NCBI GenBank assembly: GCA_029204225.1
Contig: CM055103.1
Span: forward strand, 2,370,406-2,434,405
DNA from: Diphasiastrum complanatum
Taxonomy: Eukaryota; Streptophyta; Lycopodiopsida; Lycopodiales; Lycopodiaceae
Length of the DNA stretch: 64,000 nucleotides
Direction: 5' to 3'
The position numbers and the translations under genes were made by a program. The notes under the pieces are model-generated. The model ran no database searches. It was not told where the DNA came from and saw only the letters and a list, made by a program, of their open reading frames with translations. Shown piece by piece: positions 45,986 to 57,255 of this stretch (its first letter is position 1; each line of letters begins with the position of its first letter).

Positions 45986-46952
45986 GTGAGCTCAACTTCA
46001 GCCCAAATACCCCTACTAGCATCTAGCGTGGTATTAGCAAGAGATCAGTCTTGCAAAAGAAACGAATGAGCATATGTTCAGTGCGGTGCCCAAAACCCTA
46101 AACGTTTGCATATGCATTATATTGCATTGAATTGCTCAGAACAATTGTGACAAGAAAGCATCTAAAGAAAACCCTCATTTTTTGTGTTTAACCAATAACA
46201 GTGGAATCAAGTTGAAAACATCTGACAGCCTATTACTCATCACATTGAACATCACAACCATTTTGGTAAGCATGAAAAAACAATGTAGCTCCTAAACGCA
46301 TCAGAATTAGATGCCTCAAAATCAAATCAAAATGAGAGTAAAAAATACATGGGATTTAGGGTTTAGGATTTGGAAGCTTCCACTGCGGATGAATACAGAT
46401 GAAACAAACAACATAGGGGTCTCTGTAGGCATGTAGAAACAAACGTAGTGTAGGCCAAAACATCACCTCAATCGGATGCTTCTAGGCTAGTTCATGAAAC
46501 CGACCAAAAACCACATGGAATTAGGGTCGGCTTTCAAGTCTTGCTAGGCGTGCTGTAACAACTGAAACTAACGTGATAGGAATTACTGTGGGCGTGGAGA
46601 AAGGTGGTCTACAACCAAAAACCAAGTGATTCTGTTTCCTATAGCTCAATCTAAACACATTGAAAAAATGAAGCCTACACTTACCAAAAATCTCCATTCT
46701 TCGATTTTGCACAATATGCAACCCTAATCCTATAAAGCCTGTGTGCATTGCCTCCGGAACAACGAATAGATCGACGCCGAATGCTCTCACATAAAGATCC
46801 GCCTTCATTTGTTAGCAATAGGCGTTTTTTTGCTCTCATTGGGTGCGTGAGAAGAGGCTGCCGTGGCCACAATATATAGGATTTTTTTTTTGGACAGCCA
46901 GCGATTCGCTGCGGCGAATCATGATTGGCTGAATCGCGATTGCCAGCGAGTT

Positions 46953-46971
46953 ACGATTCGCTGCAACTATG
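46953..46971 (-). repeat. hAT right terminal inverted repeat
   Basis: ACGATTCGCTGCAACTATG on +, mirror of the left end; followed by atgtgtat at 46972-46979. Confidence 0.95.
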
Positions 46972-47867
46972 ATGTGTATCATACTTGTAGCTCATGTGCC
47001 CCATTACCCTCATCTTATGTTGGTACTTCATATGCAAATTTGCAGTCTTATCTGTCGAAGTGGCCCAAACTTAACATGTTTGACCATTAGCTGCCGCAAA
47101 CCTGTGACGCTTGTCCTCAGAGCATCTCTCATATGTATACATGGTCGAAAAATAGGAACTGTACTACCCCAAGCTGTAGACATCTATTCAGCAAAGGACA
47201 GCATGAGACTTTATTGCAGGGAAGATATGGTATAACTAATGACTGAAAAAGTTCTGCCTATAGATGAAATTGATATAGTATGCACAAACCCTAATATCTG
47301 TAATCTCGATGTAACTTATAGATAGGAGAATGACTGGCTGTAAAATGCATCGCAGGCTCCGTTTTACAGGAAACACAGTTATGTGAAAGGATTCAGAATA
47401 GGATAAAATAATAGGGAAAACATTAAGTGTCAAACACTGGTAAAAGAATTCAACTTCTAGAATCTACACTCGAACTGGGAAATTTAAAGTAGAATAGAAA
47501 TTCCCTACTGTAGGAAAAACAATGATTAAGGTAGATTGTGAAAGGCAAACAAAAAGCATGAAAAAGAGAAGTGTTTTAACTAATGAATATTGGACAGTCA
47601 GAAAGTCGATTTTTAGACGTTGAATTCAACAGTAAGATTGACCTTGTTCCGGGGCAAAGTCATATTTATAGACTCTCCTATGAGAGGATGTGTCCTAGTG
47701 GACAAGCAACCCTACTGCAGCAAGGACAAAGATTCAGGAAAACCAGAGAAGTGCAAAAAGGAGCATAAAAAAAGGCCTAAAACTTGAAAATTAGTTAGTC
47801 AACATCAAAATTAAGATTTATGAAGGGGAAGAGAACCGCCTTGCTGCAGGGACAATGAATTAATCAG

Positions 47868-47917
<50 letters not shown>

Positions 47918-48712
47918 GCACATCATAATGTACGAAAAAGACGATTTTTCAGAAACTTGAAGAAGTTGAAATTTAGAAATGTAACTTCCATATTTTGAAA
48001 TTATTATCTGTAAAGGGCAACATGTGGAAAGATCAGACATTGAAAAAATCTCCACAGAAGTACAGAAAAATGCACGAAGGTGACGATGCATGTTAACTAG
48101 ATAAAGGAAATGGTATTAAAGAGAATCTACGTGATGAGCTTGGTTGTAACTGGCTGAAATGAATGGTGGAATCACAGGTGCCCGTTTGCCACGCAAATAG
48201 AGCCAGAAGTGCCAGCATGTGTACTTGTGTCCAACTGCCTCGAAACTCATCTTTGTTCTGCATGTTGACATCTATATTTACTTCTGCTTGCCATTATGTT
48301 GGATCCTGCACAATCTTTTGAAACTGCTGCTTTGCGCAGCTTCTCTGGTCTAATTCAATATTCTATTATATATACAAGTAGCTTCAAACTATTTTCTAGT
48401 AGAGCCTCTGGTATGCAAGTTCATATCATACAAAAACTTTGTTATTCAGCCTGTATACTTGTTTTTGTAAGAGATCTCTGTTCTTTTTTGACGAGTATTC
48501 TAATTGAACTTTGTACCTACTCTCTTGATTAGCATTGGCTAATAATAACAATTGGGTTTTAAATTTGATTGCAAGATACCCCGATTGATTGTACTTCAAA
48601 TTTAAAACTCAAACATTATGACCACCAAATGTGAGTTGGTTTTAAAAAGCTGGAACTATATTCTTTTCTATTTTAATGGACGCTTTTGCTTGACACCATG
48701 AGCTTTTTGCAG
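46972..48712. other. End of the 12.6-kb intron
   Basis: No gene or transposon was recognised between the hAT target duplication and the last exon. It contains a (TA)n tract at 47869-47913. It ends with the acceptor GAGCTTTTTGCAG at 48712. Confidence 0.6.
47869..47913. repeat. (TA)n microsatellite
   Basis: About 22 uninterrupted TA units. Confidence 0.95.
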
Positions 48713-48742
48713 GGGTATCTGGACAAATATGTGAAGCCATAA
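48713..48742 (+). CDS. SR-rich CCCH zinc-finger protein, last exon
   Basis: A tiny terminal exon of nine codons and a TAA, after the acceptor GAGCTTTTTGCAG at 48712. It encodes GYLDKYVKP, which joins in phase 0 to the KISRLVQ end of the main exon. Plant homologues end with a very similar K.LVxGYVxKYxK tail, so this is most likely the ancestral last exon, 12.6 kb downstream of its partner. All four exons together are 3,014 nt and keep one frame (1,003 residues plus stop). No clear AATAAA was found in the first 500 bases after the stop. Confidence 0.8.
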   Translation, partial: GYLDKYVKP

Positions 48743-51700
48743 CAGGATGACACAATGGTTCATTTAAAAAAGCATATAGGCAGCGCACATTAAGATGGTT
48801 TTGGTCTGAATTTTTCTCGAGGCTTATCGTCTGGAGGATGGGAATGCATCACCTGGTTTAGTAGCAACGTGGGTCTGCTTGAAGGTTTTGACATGATTCA
48901 GTTGAAGAAGAAGAAAACAGGAGGTAATTTTGATCAATTCATTTGAAGAAGAAGAGATCAAGTGGAGATTTTGATTTTAATTCAGTTGAAGAAGAAAACT
49001 ATTCAGTTGAAAAAGAAACAAGAGTTGAAATCATTATCTGCAGATTGACTTCATATTGCGTTCTGAGAGGAAATAGAACGGTCTCAATTGCAGAATATCC
49101 TTGGCATGCTTGTGATATACAAGGATGTGAATGTCTTTCGTGTGAAGAATACAGTTCTGCTTAGGGTGTTTCAGGAACCTGCGCACCTTTTGAAATAAGT
49201 CATCTTGAAGAGTAAGCAAACCTTGAGCTGTAAGCTAACTTTCTTACATGAACATCTCTGAGATATATTATCAAAAACAAGTGGGTACCTTGGAGTACCT
49301 TGCCAGCGGGTCTATTTGGCGCATCAAATTATCTTCTCCCAACTTTATTACTAGGAAAGTTATAGCATGTTCAAAATTCTAGCGATTACATTAGTAAGAA
49401 GTAAATCAGTAACTGTACAAATGTTCTTTTAAAATTCTCTTTCCTCAAAGTGTTGGATATTAATGGTGGCTTCATGAAATGCACGACTTTCAATTTTGCA
49501 CGTCTTTGCTCTAGTTAGAATAAGTGGGACTGTGCCTCACTGGAGTCATTCTTGATTTGCAAGAACTCTTGTTTTCGTCTATTACACTTCTCCAGTTGTT
49601 TAAGCTCTGAGGCGTCTCCAACTTTTCATATCATAGTAATAGGTTTTTTTGAATGTTTTTTCCTTTCTCAAATGCATTTCTTATAACCAATAGATTGTAG
49701 CTGTTTCTGAAACCTCATCAATCCTGTTTAAGCTGAGCCTGGTAATGATTTTCCAGTATAGAATGGTCCGGGGTCTACAGTTTTAGGTGGCTTTGACAAA
49801 TGTTGATACGATATTTAACATTTGGTTGGTTGTGAGGCATGGGAATGTTGCTGATGTATACAAAGGTCATTTTCTCTAAGGTTACATTTTGCTGCATATA
49901 GTTTCTGACGGTTTGACCAATGATTTGAGGACACCTTTGTGGTCACTAGAACCTTGCCAAGTCCCTCTAGGTTGAACGTGGCACTTATTTAGATAGCAGA
50001 GTATGGTGGTTTTGAGAAATGTCAATGGTGTGTTTGGGTTATTGCTTCTTAAAGGTAGTTTTGGCAACTTGTTTGCTAGTACTTGAAATTGTACTATAAT
50101 AGATAGCTGGCACTCTTGCTCTGGAGAATGAAGGATTTAGAGAGAACTTCTTGCTGTTCCTTTTGCTGAAATTGGAAGCTTTCTAGTAAGGCTAGTTGAT
50201 CTCCAATATCCATAGGTACATATAGCCTAAACTGAAAACAAACCTGTCTTACAAGGCATCGACATTTCAGAAGAGGCCCTATATTAAAAAAATGTAATTG
50301 TCTTCATGAATATTCTTGAGGAGGTAAAATCAGGTCCTTAAGGGCTAGGTGAGTGCATGGAGAGGGGAGGTATGAACATTTTCCATGGCAACATGAATGA
50401 GAATGAGTTCTCTGGAACAAGACCTTTGCTGGGTACCACACGTTCCTAGTTAACTACAAAGTCTTTTGTTGAAAATGAGAAAATTCCTGTTCAAGGTTTC
50501 AAGTACCAAGCTTAGAAACCCGTTCCGACCATTTTTCTAAAAAAAATAAATAAACATGTATCAAGTAAAATTAATGAAGCTACGAAAGTTGTGATCATAA
50601 GATGAGTGACCTCCATGGCCAGCACTGGGACGACCACAGTGCTCGTAAAAATGTTTCAAACTAACCTTATAAAAAGCCCACAGAACTATAATGGAATCGG
50701 TAAAAGCTGAAAATAAGACCTTTAAACCTAACATTTATAACTAAAACCAGCTGATTTTGAGTCATATAAAAAACCTATAAATCTAAAATGAAGCGGTAAA
50801 AAATGAATTTCACCAATTGAGTTGTTTGTATTTGTCGGCTTTTTGCGAGCACTGGATGATCATAAGTACCAGCTCGATCTCTATAGTTTCCCTTCTTGGA
50901 CCGCAACGGACCACCACCACCATATCGGTTACTGTCACATCCTCCATCTCTGTCATACTCATTTACGTATACTTTTTCTAAGTATTTTTTCTTGCTGCTG
51001 TGCTAGTTTGTCACTGCGCTGTGCATATATTCAGATAACTGGCCCTTTTTTCTTCATTGCATTCCGTATCTCGCTTGGACATGAAATTTAATGCTATATT
51101 TGAAGAATCTTGATGTCCATGTCTAGTCTGATGCTAGATAATGCATATTTGTCTGCCTGCTGATACACAGCTGCTTATAGCCAAAAATCTGGCAAAAATT
51201 AATGAAATTCTTGCAGCTCCCGTTGATCCTAGGATCTCTATTCCGTTCCTTATCTAGATTCCTTTGTTAAATAATAACGTATTTTTGAAAAAAAAAATTG
51301 GTCATGGAATGCGTTCTGGAACGCATTCCGTTCCGGAACGGGCAACTATGATATTATTAATAACAAAGTGATTATCGATTTAAAAAATGGCATCGATTGA
51401 TTTGCAATGCAAAATATTCCTAAACTGCTGTATGTAACCTACTGACAATCTAAGAGATTAGTACTTGTAAGCAACAAAATTCATATCAAATTTCTCTGCA
51501 ATCAATTATATTGGCATGCTTATTAGTCACATGAATGAATCTAATCAAAAGCTAAATAAAACTTAAAATAGTAAATTAATTACTCAAAACCAACTGCTTG
51601 ATGTAAATCACTAACTAAAATAGTGCCACTAATAGGCAATGCAGGAAGCTTTGAAGCAGCCTGCATCAGAAGGTGAATCATTGATAAGCTGACTGAAGGA

Positions 51701-51899
51701 ATAAGAGTGAAGATGCTCCATGATAGTCTTCTGAAAAACCAGTCATTGATTTGTCACCAAATATTCAAAGAGAGGCACAAAAGGCTGTACAAGCGGTGGA
51801 AGTAAACCTCAAGCAATGTGAAGAGCGTGTTGAAAAGGCCAATACCACCTGAGGAGGCAAGAAGAAAAATTTGTCGCTTAAAAAATTGACTTTCACAAG
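48743..51899. other. Region downstream of the CCCH gene
   Basis: The first few hundred bases are probably 3' UTR. They contain repeated TTCAGTTGAAGAAGAA-like units at 48897-49015. I recognise no further gene. Near 51660-51850 a + stretch reads KPVIDLSPNIQREAQKAVQ and VEVNLKQCEERVEKA, which looks protein-like but has no flanking signals. A palindromic block at 51305-51349 looks like a transposon end (listed separately). Confidence 0.4.
51305..51349. repeat. Possible transposon end with palindromes
   Basis: GGAATGCGTTCTGGAACGCATTCC, followed by TTCCGGAA, ends in GGGCAACTATG after an A run. The minus strand begins CATAGTTGC, the same first nine bases as the hAT termini at 42190, and then has its own palindromic subterminal motif. 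No matching left end or 8-bp duplication was found, so this is tentative. Confidence 0.4.
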
Positions 51900-52895
51900 T
51901 GTACATGACCTTGATGGTCTCATTGATGAAATGACTACCGCGTTCACTGACTAGCTCCACCGGGCATCCAAAGCGCACAATGATATTTTCATAAAGGAAC
52001 TTGGCAGTGGTCCTAGCATGAGCTACTCTTACTGCCTTGGCTTCGACCCACTTGGTGAGATAGTCTGTGGCTACGATTATGTATCTAGCCTGGATACTCC
52101 TTGCTACAGGGGGAATTGGACTGATGTAATCAAATCCCCACTTTTGAATGGTGCTTGGACTAAGATCGAGTGCAGTAGGTCATAATTCAATCTCGTTGGT
52201 CTCCTCGCCCTTTGGCACACATCGCACTTCCTCAGGTATTCCTTTGTATCCTTATGAATTGTTGGCCACCAACATCCTGATTGCAGAATCTTGCGAACTG
52301 TAATGTCGGATGCAAAATGGCCTCCACCAATGCCTTCATGTGAAAGCGAAATGATTTGGGTGGTCTCATGTGGGAGAATACACCACCGAAGATTTCCATC
52401 TGGTCCTCTTCGATACAACTGGTCGGCTATCAGCTGATAAGGTCTAGCCTTCAGAATCAATTTTCGCTGATCCACCTTTGGTAGTGATTTGTTTGGTTGG
52501 CCCCTCATTAGATATTCAACAATGTCTCTGGTACTGTATCCACGTAAAATAAGGCAGCATCGGCCAACTCATCTTTGGGTTGGGTTGCAACCTCCTTTCC
52601 CTTAATTCGCGACACACGATCTGCCATGTAGTGTTGTTTTCCCTTGCAGACTACTATCCGAAAATCAAACTCCGACAACAGAAGTAGCCATCTGGTGATT
52701 CTCCCAGTGTTGCAAGTTTTGTTAACGAGATAGAGCAAGGGTTGATGGTCCGTATAAAAAGCGAATGTGTGGCCATCAGGTACTGTCGAAATTTTTTAAC
52801 CGCAGAGATCATCGCCAGTGCTTCCTGCTCTGTGGTTGAATAATCCATTTATGTATCGCTGAGCTGTTGGCTTGCAAATCGAATTGTAAAATCTT
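51900..52895 (-). pseudogene. Antisense Ty3/Gypsy RNase H and integrase fragment
   Basis: On the minus strand: FTIRFASQQLSDT, DYSTTEQEALAMISAVKKFR and LLSEFDFRIVVCKGKQHYMADRVSR (RNase H, normally ADxLSR). From 52508 come IADQLYRRGPDGNLRWCI, HEGIGGGHFASDITVRKIL and CDVCQRARRPT (integrase zinc domain). Near 52090-51900 are YLTKWVEAKAVRVAHA-like residues and RFGCPVELVSERGSHFINE (integrase core; normally SDRGSHF). It is cut at about 51900 and at 52895, where another RT fragment begins. There are several stops and shifts. Confidence 0.85.
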
Positions 52896-52974
52896 TTGGC
52901 CTCACAATATGTGTATCATCCGCAATAGAGGGGAATAAACAGGAGGCAAAACTGTAGCAGTAGCAGGCAATGCA
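52896..52974 (-). pseudogene. Non-LTR RT fragment, part with catalytic ADD
   Basis: The minus strand reads LFPSIADDTHIVRP, the catalytic box of an RT family with an ADDTHI motif. It is the continuation of the fragment at 57256-57710, displaced by a Copia insertion between them. Confidence 0.7.
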
Positions 52975-53675
52975 TGTGAAGAATTGCCAAAAATTGGCAA
53001 ATCTAGCTTGATAAAAAACCATGTAGAATAGTGTAAATTGTGTACACAAGTGGGTCCCACACATGTGAGGCCATGATGCCACATGGGAAACCCATCCTAA
53101 TGTAGGTTAGGTCAAGTCAAGAGAGTTGGTCATGTCTATTTGGTGGTCATCCCTACTTTATAGGACCTACACCTAAGTTTAAGGTGAAAATTTGACCAAC
53201 TAGCTACCTACCAAGCATAACTCTAGGAAATAGACTAGGGTTTCATTTTAGGTCAAGGAGAGTGAGTTAACTTCCTTATTACATGCTGGAAATCCACCTA
53301 ACTTCAAGAAGGAAGTCGAATTTGCTATGTATTTCCTCTCTCCATAGTGACAAGATAGAAAATTTTTGGAGCTCATTGGCAATCTCAAGCTAGTTCACTA
53401 TGTACATTGAGTTTTTGTGATCCAAATGAGACCAAATCAATTTCTACTTGTTTCTCAGGTTGAAGGCCGTACTACAGCCTGTAGTACACTCGTGTGGGCT
53501 CGGATTTCAATGTTTATCAATGCTTTTGATTGTTAGTGCTTGTTGTTTGTCAAATTGCCAATCTAGATCAACTTTTTTGTGTCTAGTTTTTTGATAGATT
53601 GTTAAGCAAGCATCCAATCACTCTTGTGGATCTTTTGTAGATCCATTTATGGTCCTAAAGTACAGTACTTTCACA
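52975..53675 (+). repeat. Copia 5' LTR (701 bp)
   Basis: TGTGAAGAATTG...GTACTTTCACA, nearly identical to 56558-57255; preceded by atgca. Confidence 0.95.
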
Positions 53676-53688
53676 TGGTATCAGAGCC
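53676..53688 (+). promoter_or_regulatory. Primer-binding site
   Basis: TGGTATCAGAGCC immediately follows the 5' LTR; tRNA-iMet type. Confidence 0.9.
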
Positions 53689-54113
53689 AAGTACAAGAGC
53701 ATAAGCCATTGATCTAATGCAAATCCATTTTTAGCAAGTTTTGGTGCTAAAAGCTAATATTGAGAGGGCAAGCTAAAATCTTGATTTTGGTGAGGAGATT
53801 TGATCCCAAACTTGGTAGGGGTCCAAATCCGTACTATCCACATGTGTGGGCACCTCTGAACCTGCATTTAATGCATGGTATTCATTTGATCCAAAAAAAT
53901 TCAATTTGTGAGCTATTGGTGTAATTTTTGGTGGAGATCCTAGGATAATCTACCAAGATCATTTGCCATTGATTAGATTTGAATTTGTTTCATGGAATCT
54001 AATTAATCTAGGCTGAGTTCAAGTCCTATTAAGGTTAAAAACAGGTCTTGAAAGTACACCAAGAAGGAAGAAAGAGATTAAGCCATTTTTTTGTCCAAAA
54101 ATAGCCAAAATTG

Positions 54114-54461
54114 GCAAGATTTGATTGTAAGTAGATTTCACATCATCTTATCTTCATTCCAACTTTGTGAGGGAGTGCTAGAACTGAGATTATAAGTCCA
54201 TTTGTTGGATTAGAAATCTAATTTGAGTGAAAAACTACAAGAAAGAGACCTTAGTGAGTTTCTAGAGACAATCAAATCCATTTCTTGGCAAGATTTGTTT
54301 GAAAGTAGTTTTCACTTCATCTTATCTTCATTCCAGCTTTGTGAGGGAGTGATAGAACTGTGATTATAAGTCCATTTGTTGGATTAGAAATTAAATTTGA
54401 GTGAAACACTGCAAGTGTGAGACCTTTGTGAGTTTCAAGTCAATCAAATCTGTTTCTTGTT
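54114..54461 (+). repeat. 174-bp tandem duplication in Copia leader
   Basis: Two units with a period of 174 bp (for example CTTATCTTCATTCCA at 54147 and 54321, and TTTGTTGGATTAGAAAT in both) fill most of the leader between PBS and Gag. Confidence 0.8.
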
Positions 54462-54480
54462 TGTAGAAGTCACTAGTAAG

Positions 54481-55330
54481 ATGGGATCTGCTGGAGCATA
54501 CCTTCTAGAAACTAGTGAGAGGTTGAATTCTACAAATTATGCTATTTGGAAGGTTAGAATGGAGTCACTCTTGGTGCTCCAAGACCTTTATGAGTTCTTG
54601 ATTGAAGATGAAGATGAACCTCTAGGTGCATAGGAGTTAGCTAGATACAAGAAGAGATCTAGGCTTGCACTTCATTGTGTGAAGATGAATGTGAGCAATG
54701 ATTTGTTGAGAGAAGTATCAGCTTGTACTAATGCTAAAGAGGCTTGGGAGTCTTTAAAATCAATCTATGAGTCTAGCAACACTTCTAGAGTTCTTATGCT
54801 TAGAAATCAAATTTTGCAAAGCATGAGGAGAAGTGAGGAGAGTGCACAGGATTATGTACTCAGAATCAAGTCTCTAAATAGGGAGTTGGCTTCCATTGGA
54901 GAGAAGATTCATGATGAAGAGCTTGTACAAATTGTCCTTAATGGTCTAGGAGATGACTTTGCAAATTTGGTCCAAAGTTTTGCCATCCAAGACACTTTGC
55001 CAACTATAGAAAAACTTCATAGTGTATTAGTGGCTAAAGAGTGTAGGATGCTCCATGCAAAATCTAGGATGAGTTCCTTGTCGTTGCAGGATGGTGATGA
55101 GAAAGCCAATTTCTCATTCAAGGGCAAAAGAAGACCAATGGAAAGAAGAAGCATCCAAAGGAGGCCAAAGAAGAGGATGATGCATCAAGCTCAAAGGACA
55201 AGTCAAAGCAGAAATGCTTCTTTTGTGGAAGGAAGGGGCATTATGCATCTGAATGCTACAAGAGGCTAAGAGCACAAGTGGAGGAGGACAAACAAGGAAA
55301 CCTTGCAAAGGAGGAGGACTTAGTGTTGGT
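54481..55330 (+). pseudogene. Copia Gag, one stop and one frameshift
   Basis: Starts MGSAGAYLLETSERLN at 54481, with NYAIWKVRMESLL. An in-frame TAG is near 54631, and the frame then continues from 54652 (RSRLALHCVKMNVS, EAWESLKSIYESSN, GEKIHDEELVQIVLNGL). A shift near 55115 moves the zinc knuckle CFFCGRKGHYASEC (a full CCHC, 55212-55255) to another frame. It is the best preserved part of this element. Confidence 0.85.
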
Positions 55331-56347
55331 CTACTCTTAGAAAGTGGTTTGGATGTCCACTTTAAGCATGGTGTTTGCTTCATCTTGAAAAATGATGTTT
55401 GCATTGCAAAGGGATTTAAACATGGAAGATTGTTTAAGTTGGAAGCTAGTGTTGCTTTTGAAAGAATGAGCTTGGCAAAGGAGGAGATCACTCAAGAGGA
55501 GATCTTGGCAAAGTGTGATCTTGCTTGCATTGAGGAGGAGCATCAAAAGGAGGAAGATCTTGAGGATCAGTCTCAAAGCATGAGAGTTCCAAGGGAGTCC
55601 TCAATGACAATGTCCGAGTCATCAAATTGCATGCAAATTGTCCATTCAAGTGTGCATCTTGCAAGGGTGGTGAGCATTGGAGAGTCTACTATCTTTGAAT
55701 ACTTTTTGGAAAGTATTAGTAGACATGAGGTGACTTGTTTCTTACCTTTAAGATTCATGGTGTTTATTACTTTGTATGACAAGACAATGAATTGGGATGC
55801 TTTGAAATCTACATTTGTTGTTGATAAAGCAATTTCATTGGATAACTATTTTTGTAATAGTTTGAATAGTGTCATAAAAGATGAAACATCATTTGTATTG
55901 GAAATCTTTGGGTCCACATGCTTTGAGCATGATCATTCCAATGTAAGGACCAAAGATTATCCTATTTCAATGATAGGAATAATGGTAGTATTTTGCTCTT
56001 CAAGTAGAGATTGTAGAATCTACTTGTTTTCAACCAAAGAATTTGTCAATGGTGGAAATGTGATCTTTCAAGAGTGGAAGATTTGTAAACTTGAAGAAGC
56101 ACCTTTGGATCAACACATTATTCAATTCATTGATGTTTTGGAGTCAAGTCAAGTGGAGGAGCAAGCTCAAGACCCGAGGACTCCAAGAAAAACCTTGAGT
56201 ATCAAGATGGAGCCATCTAGGCTCAATCATATGGATCAAACAAGACAAGTTGTCTTTGGCAACATTATTTATGCACTTAATATTTTAATTGATGTATCTT
56301 CAAGTGCACAAAATGCCATGGCATCCATGGCTTGGCATGATGTTTAG
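55330..56347 (+). pseudogene. Degenerate Copia protease/integrase remains in one open frame
   Basis: An open frame of up to 364 codons (55253-56347) that is mosaic in content. It has LDVHFKHGVCFILKNDVCIA and GRLFKLEASVAFE (the pre-integrase region), then long unrecognised stretches, then LEIFGSTCFEHDHSNV and SSSRDCRIYLFSTKEFV...NVIFQE (the integrase C-terminus, normally VFGCxCFVH...GYS..kGYrxY.p...k.xxSxDVxFxE). No DDE core, RT or RNase H. The openness may be chance or may reflect a non-autonomous family with its own ORF. Confidence 0.6.
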
Positions 56348-56557
56348 TTTTGAAGTGTGCTACATGTATATAGACACATTTATGGAACATCTTGTAAGGG
56401 ATCCTCTAAGAGGTGGTGAAAGATCCTTCATGGACATCATTCTCTATTGGAGTCTCAAAAGTTCGTTCTTTGTAGCTGGATTTTTTAGACACTTCTAAAA
56501 GCTTTCATTGATCTATCAAGAGAGTTGTAAATAGATCAAGCTAAATTTGAGGAGGAG

Positions 56558-57255
56558 TGTGAAGAATTGCCAAAAATTGGCAAATCTAGCTTGATAAAAA
56601 ACCATGTAGAATAGTGTAAATTGTGTACACAAGTGGGTCCCACACATGTGAGGCCATGATGCCACATGGGAAACCCATCCTAATGTAGGTTAGGTCAAGT
56701 CAAGAGAGTTGGTCATGTCTATTTGGTGGTCATCCCTACTTTATAGGACCTACACCTAAGTTTAAGGTGAAAATTTGACCAACTAGCTACCTACCAAGCA
56801 TAACTCTAGGAAATAGACTAGGGTTTCATTTTAGGTCAAGGAGAGTGAGTTAACTTTCTTATTGCATGCTGGAAATCCACCTAACTTCAAGAAGGAAGTC
56901 GAATTTGCTATGTATTTCCTCTCTCCATAGTGACAAGATAGAAAATTTTTGGAGCTCATTGGCAATCTCAAGCTAGTTCACTATGTACATTGAGTTTTTG
57001 TGATCCAAATGAGACCAAATCATCTACTTGTTTCTCAGGTTGAAGGCCGTACTACAGCCTGTAGTACACTCGTGTGGGCTCGGATTTCAATGTTTATCAA
57101 TGCTTTTGATTGTTAGTGCTTGTTGTTTGTCAAATTGCCAATCTAGATCAACTTTTTTGTGTCTAGTTTTTTGATAGATTGTTAAGCAAGCATCCAATCA
57201 CTCTTGTGGATCTTTTGTAGATCCATTTATGGTCCTAAAGTACAGTACTTTCACA
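56558..57255 (+). repeat. Copia 3' LTR (698 bp)
   Basis: Second LTR, followed by the target duplication atgca. Confidence 0.95.

Larger units (their letters stand above)
42190..46971 (-). mobile_element. hAT DNA transposon with both ends and TSD
   Basis: The terminal inverted repeats CATAGTTGCAGCGAATCGT (42190-42208) and its perfect complement (46953-46971) are 19 bp, flanked by the 8-bp target duplication atgtgtat (42182-42189, 46972-46979). An 8-bp duplication is the hAT hallmark. Subterminal AGCGATTCGCTGC motifs occur near both ends (about 42249 and 46902), next to A/T runs. The minus strand codes for a degraded transposase (45985 down to about 44000). Two LINE 3' fragments (42844-43867) are nested near its left end. 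The total length is 4,782 bp. The element is autonomous by descent but dead by mutation. Confidence 0.93.
52975..57255 (+). mobile_element. Copia element with young LTRs, no RT
   Basis: LTRs are 52975-53675 and 56558-57255, both TGTGAAGAATTGCC...TTTCACA. The target duplication atgca is at 52970-52974 and 57256-57260. The PBS TGGTATCAGAGCC is at 53676 and a purine tract TTGAGGAGGAG precedes 56558. The LTRs differ by about two substitutions and one 3-bp indel in 700 bp. The interior has Gag with a stop and frameshift, then degenerate protease/integrase remains and no RT or RNase H. It has therefore moved recently on enzymes made by other copies. It is inserted in an RT fragment of another family. 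Confidence 0.93.

Noticed and set aside
51660-51850. Protein-like + stretch VEVNLKQCEERVEKA as an exon
   Set aside because: No acceptable splice sites or neighbouring exons seen and it abuts a truncated Gypsy; kept only as a note.
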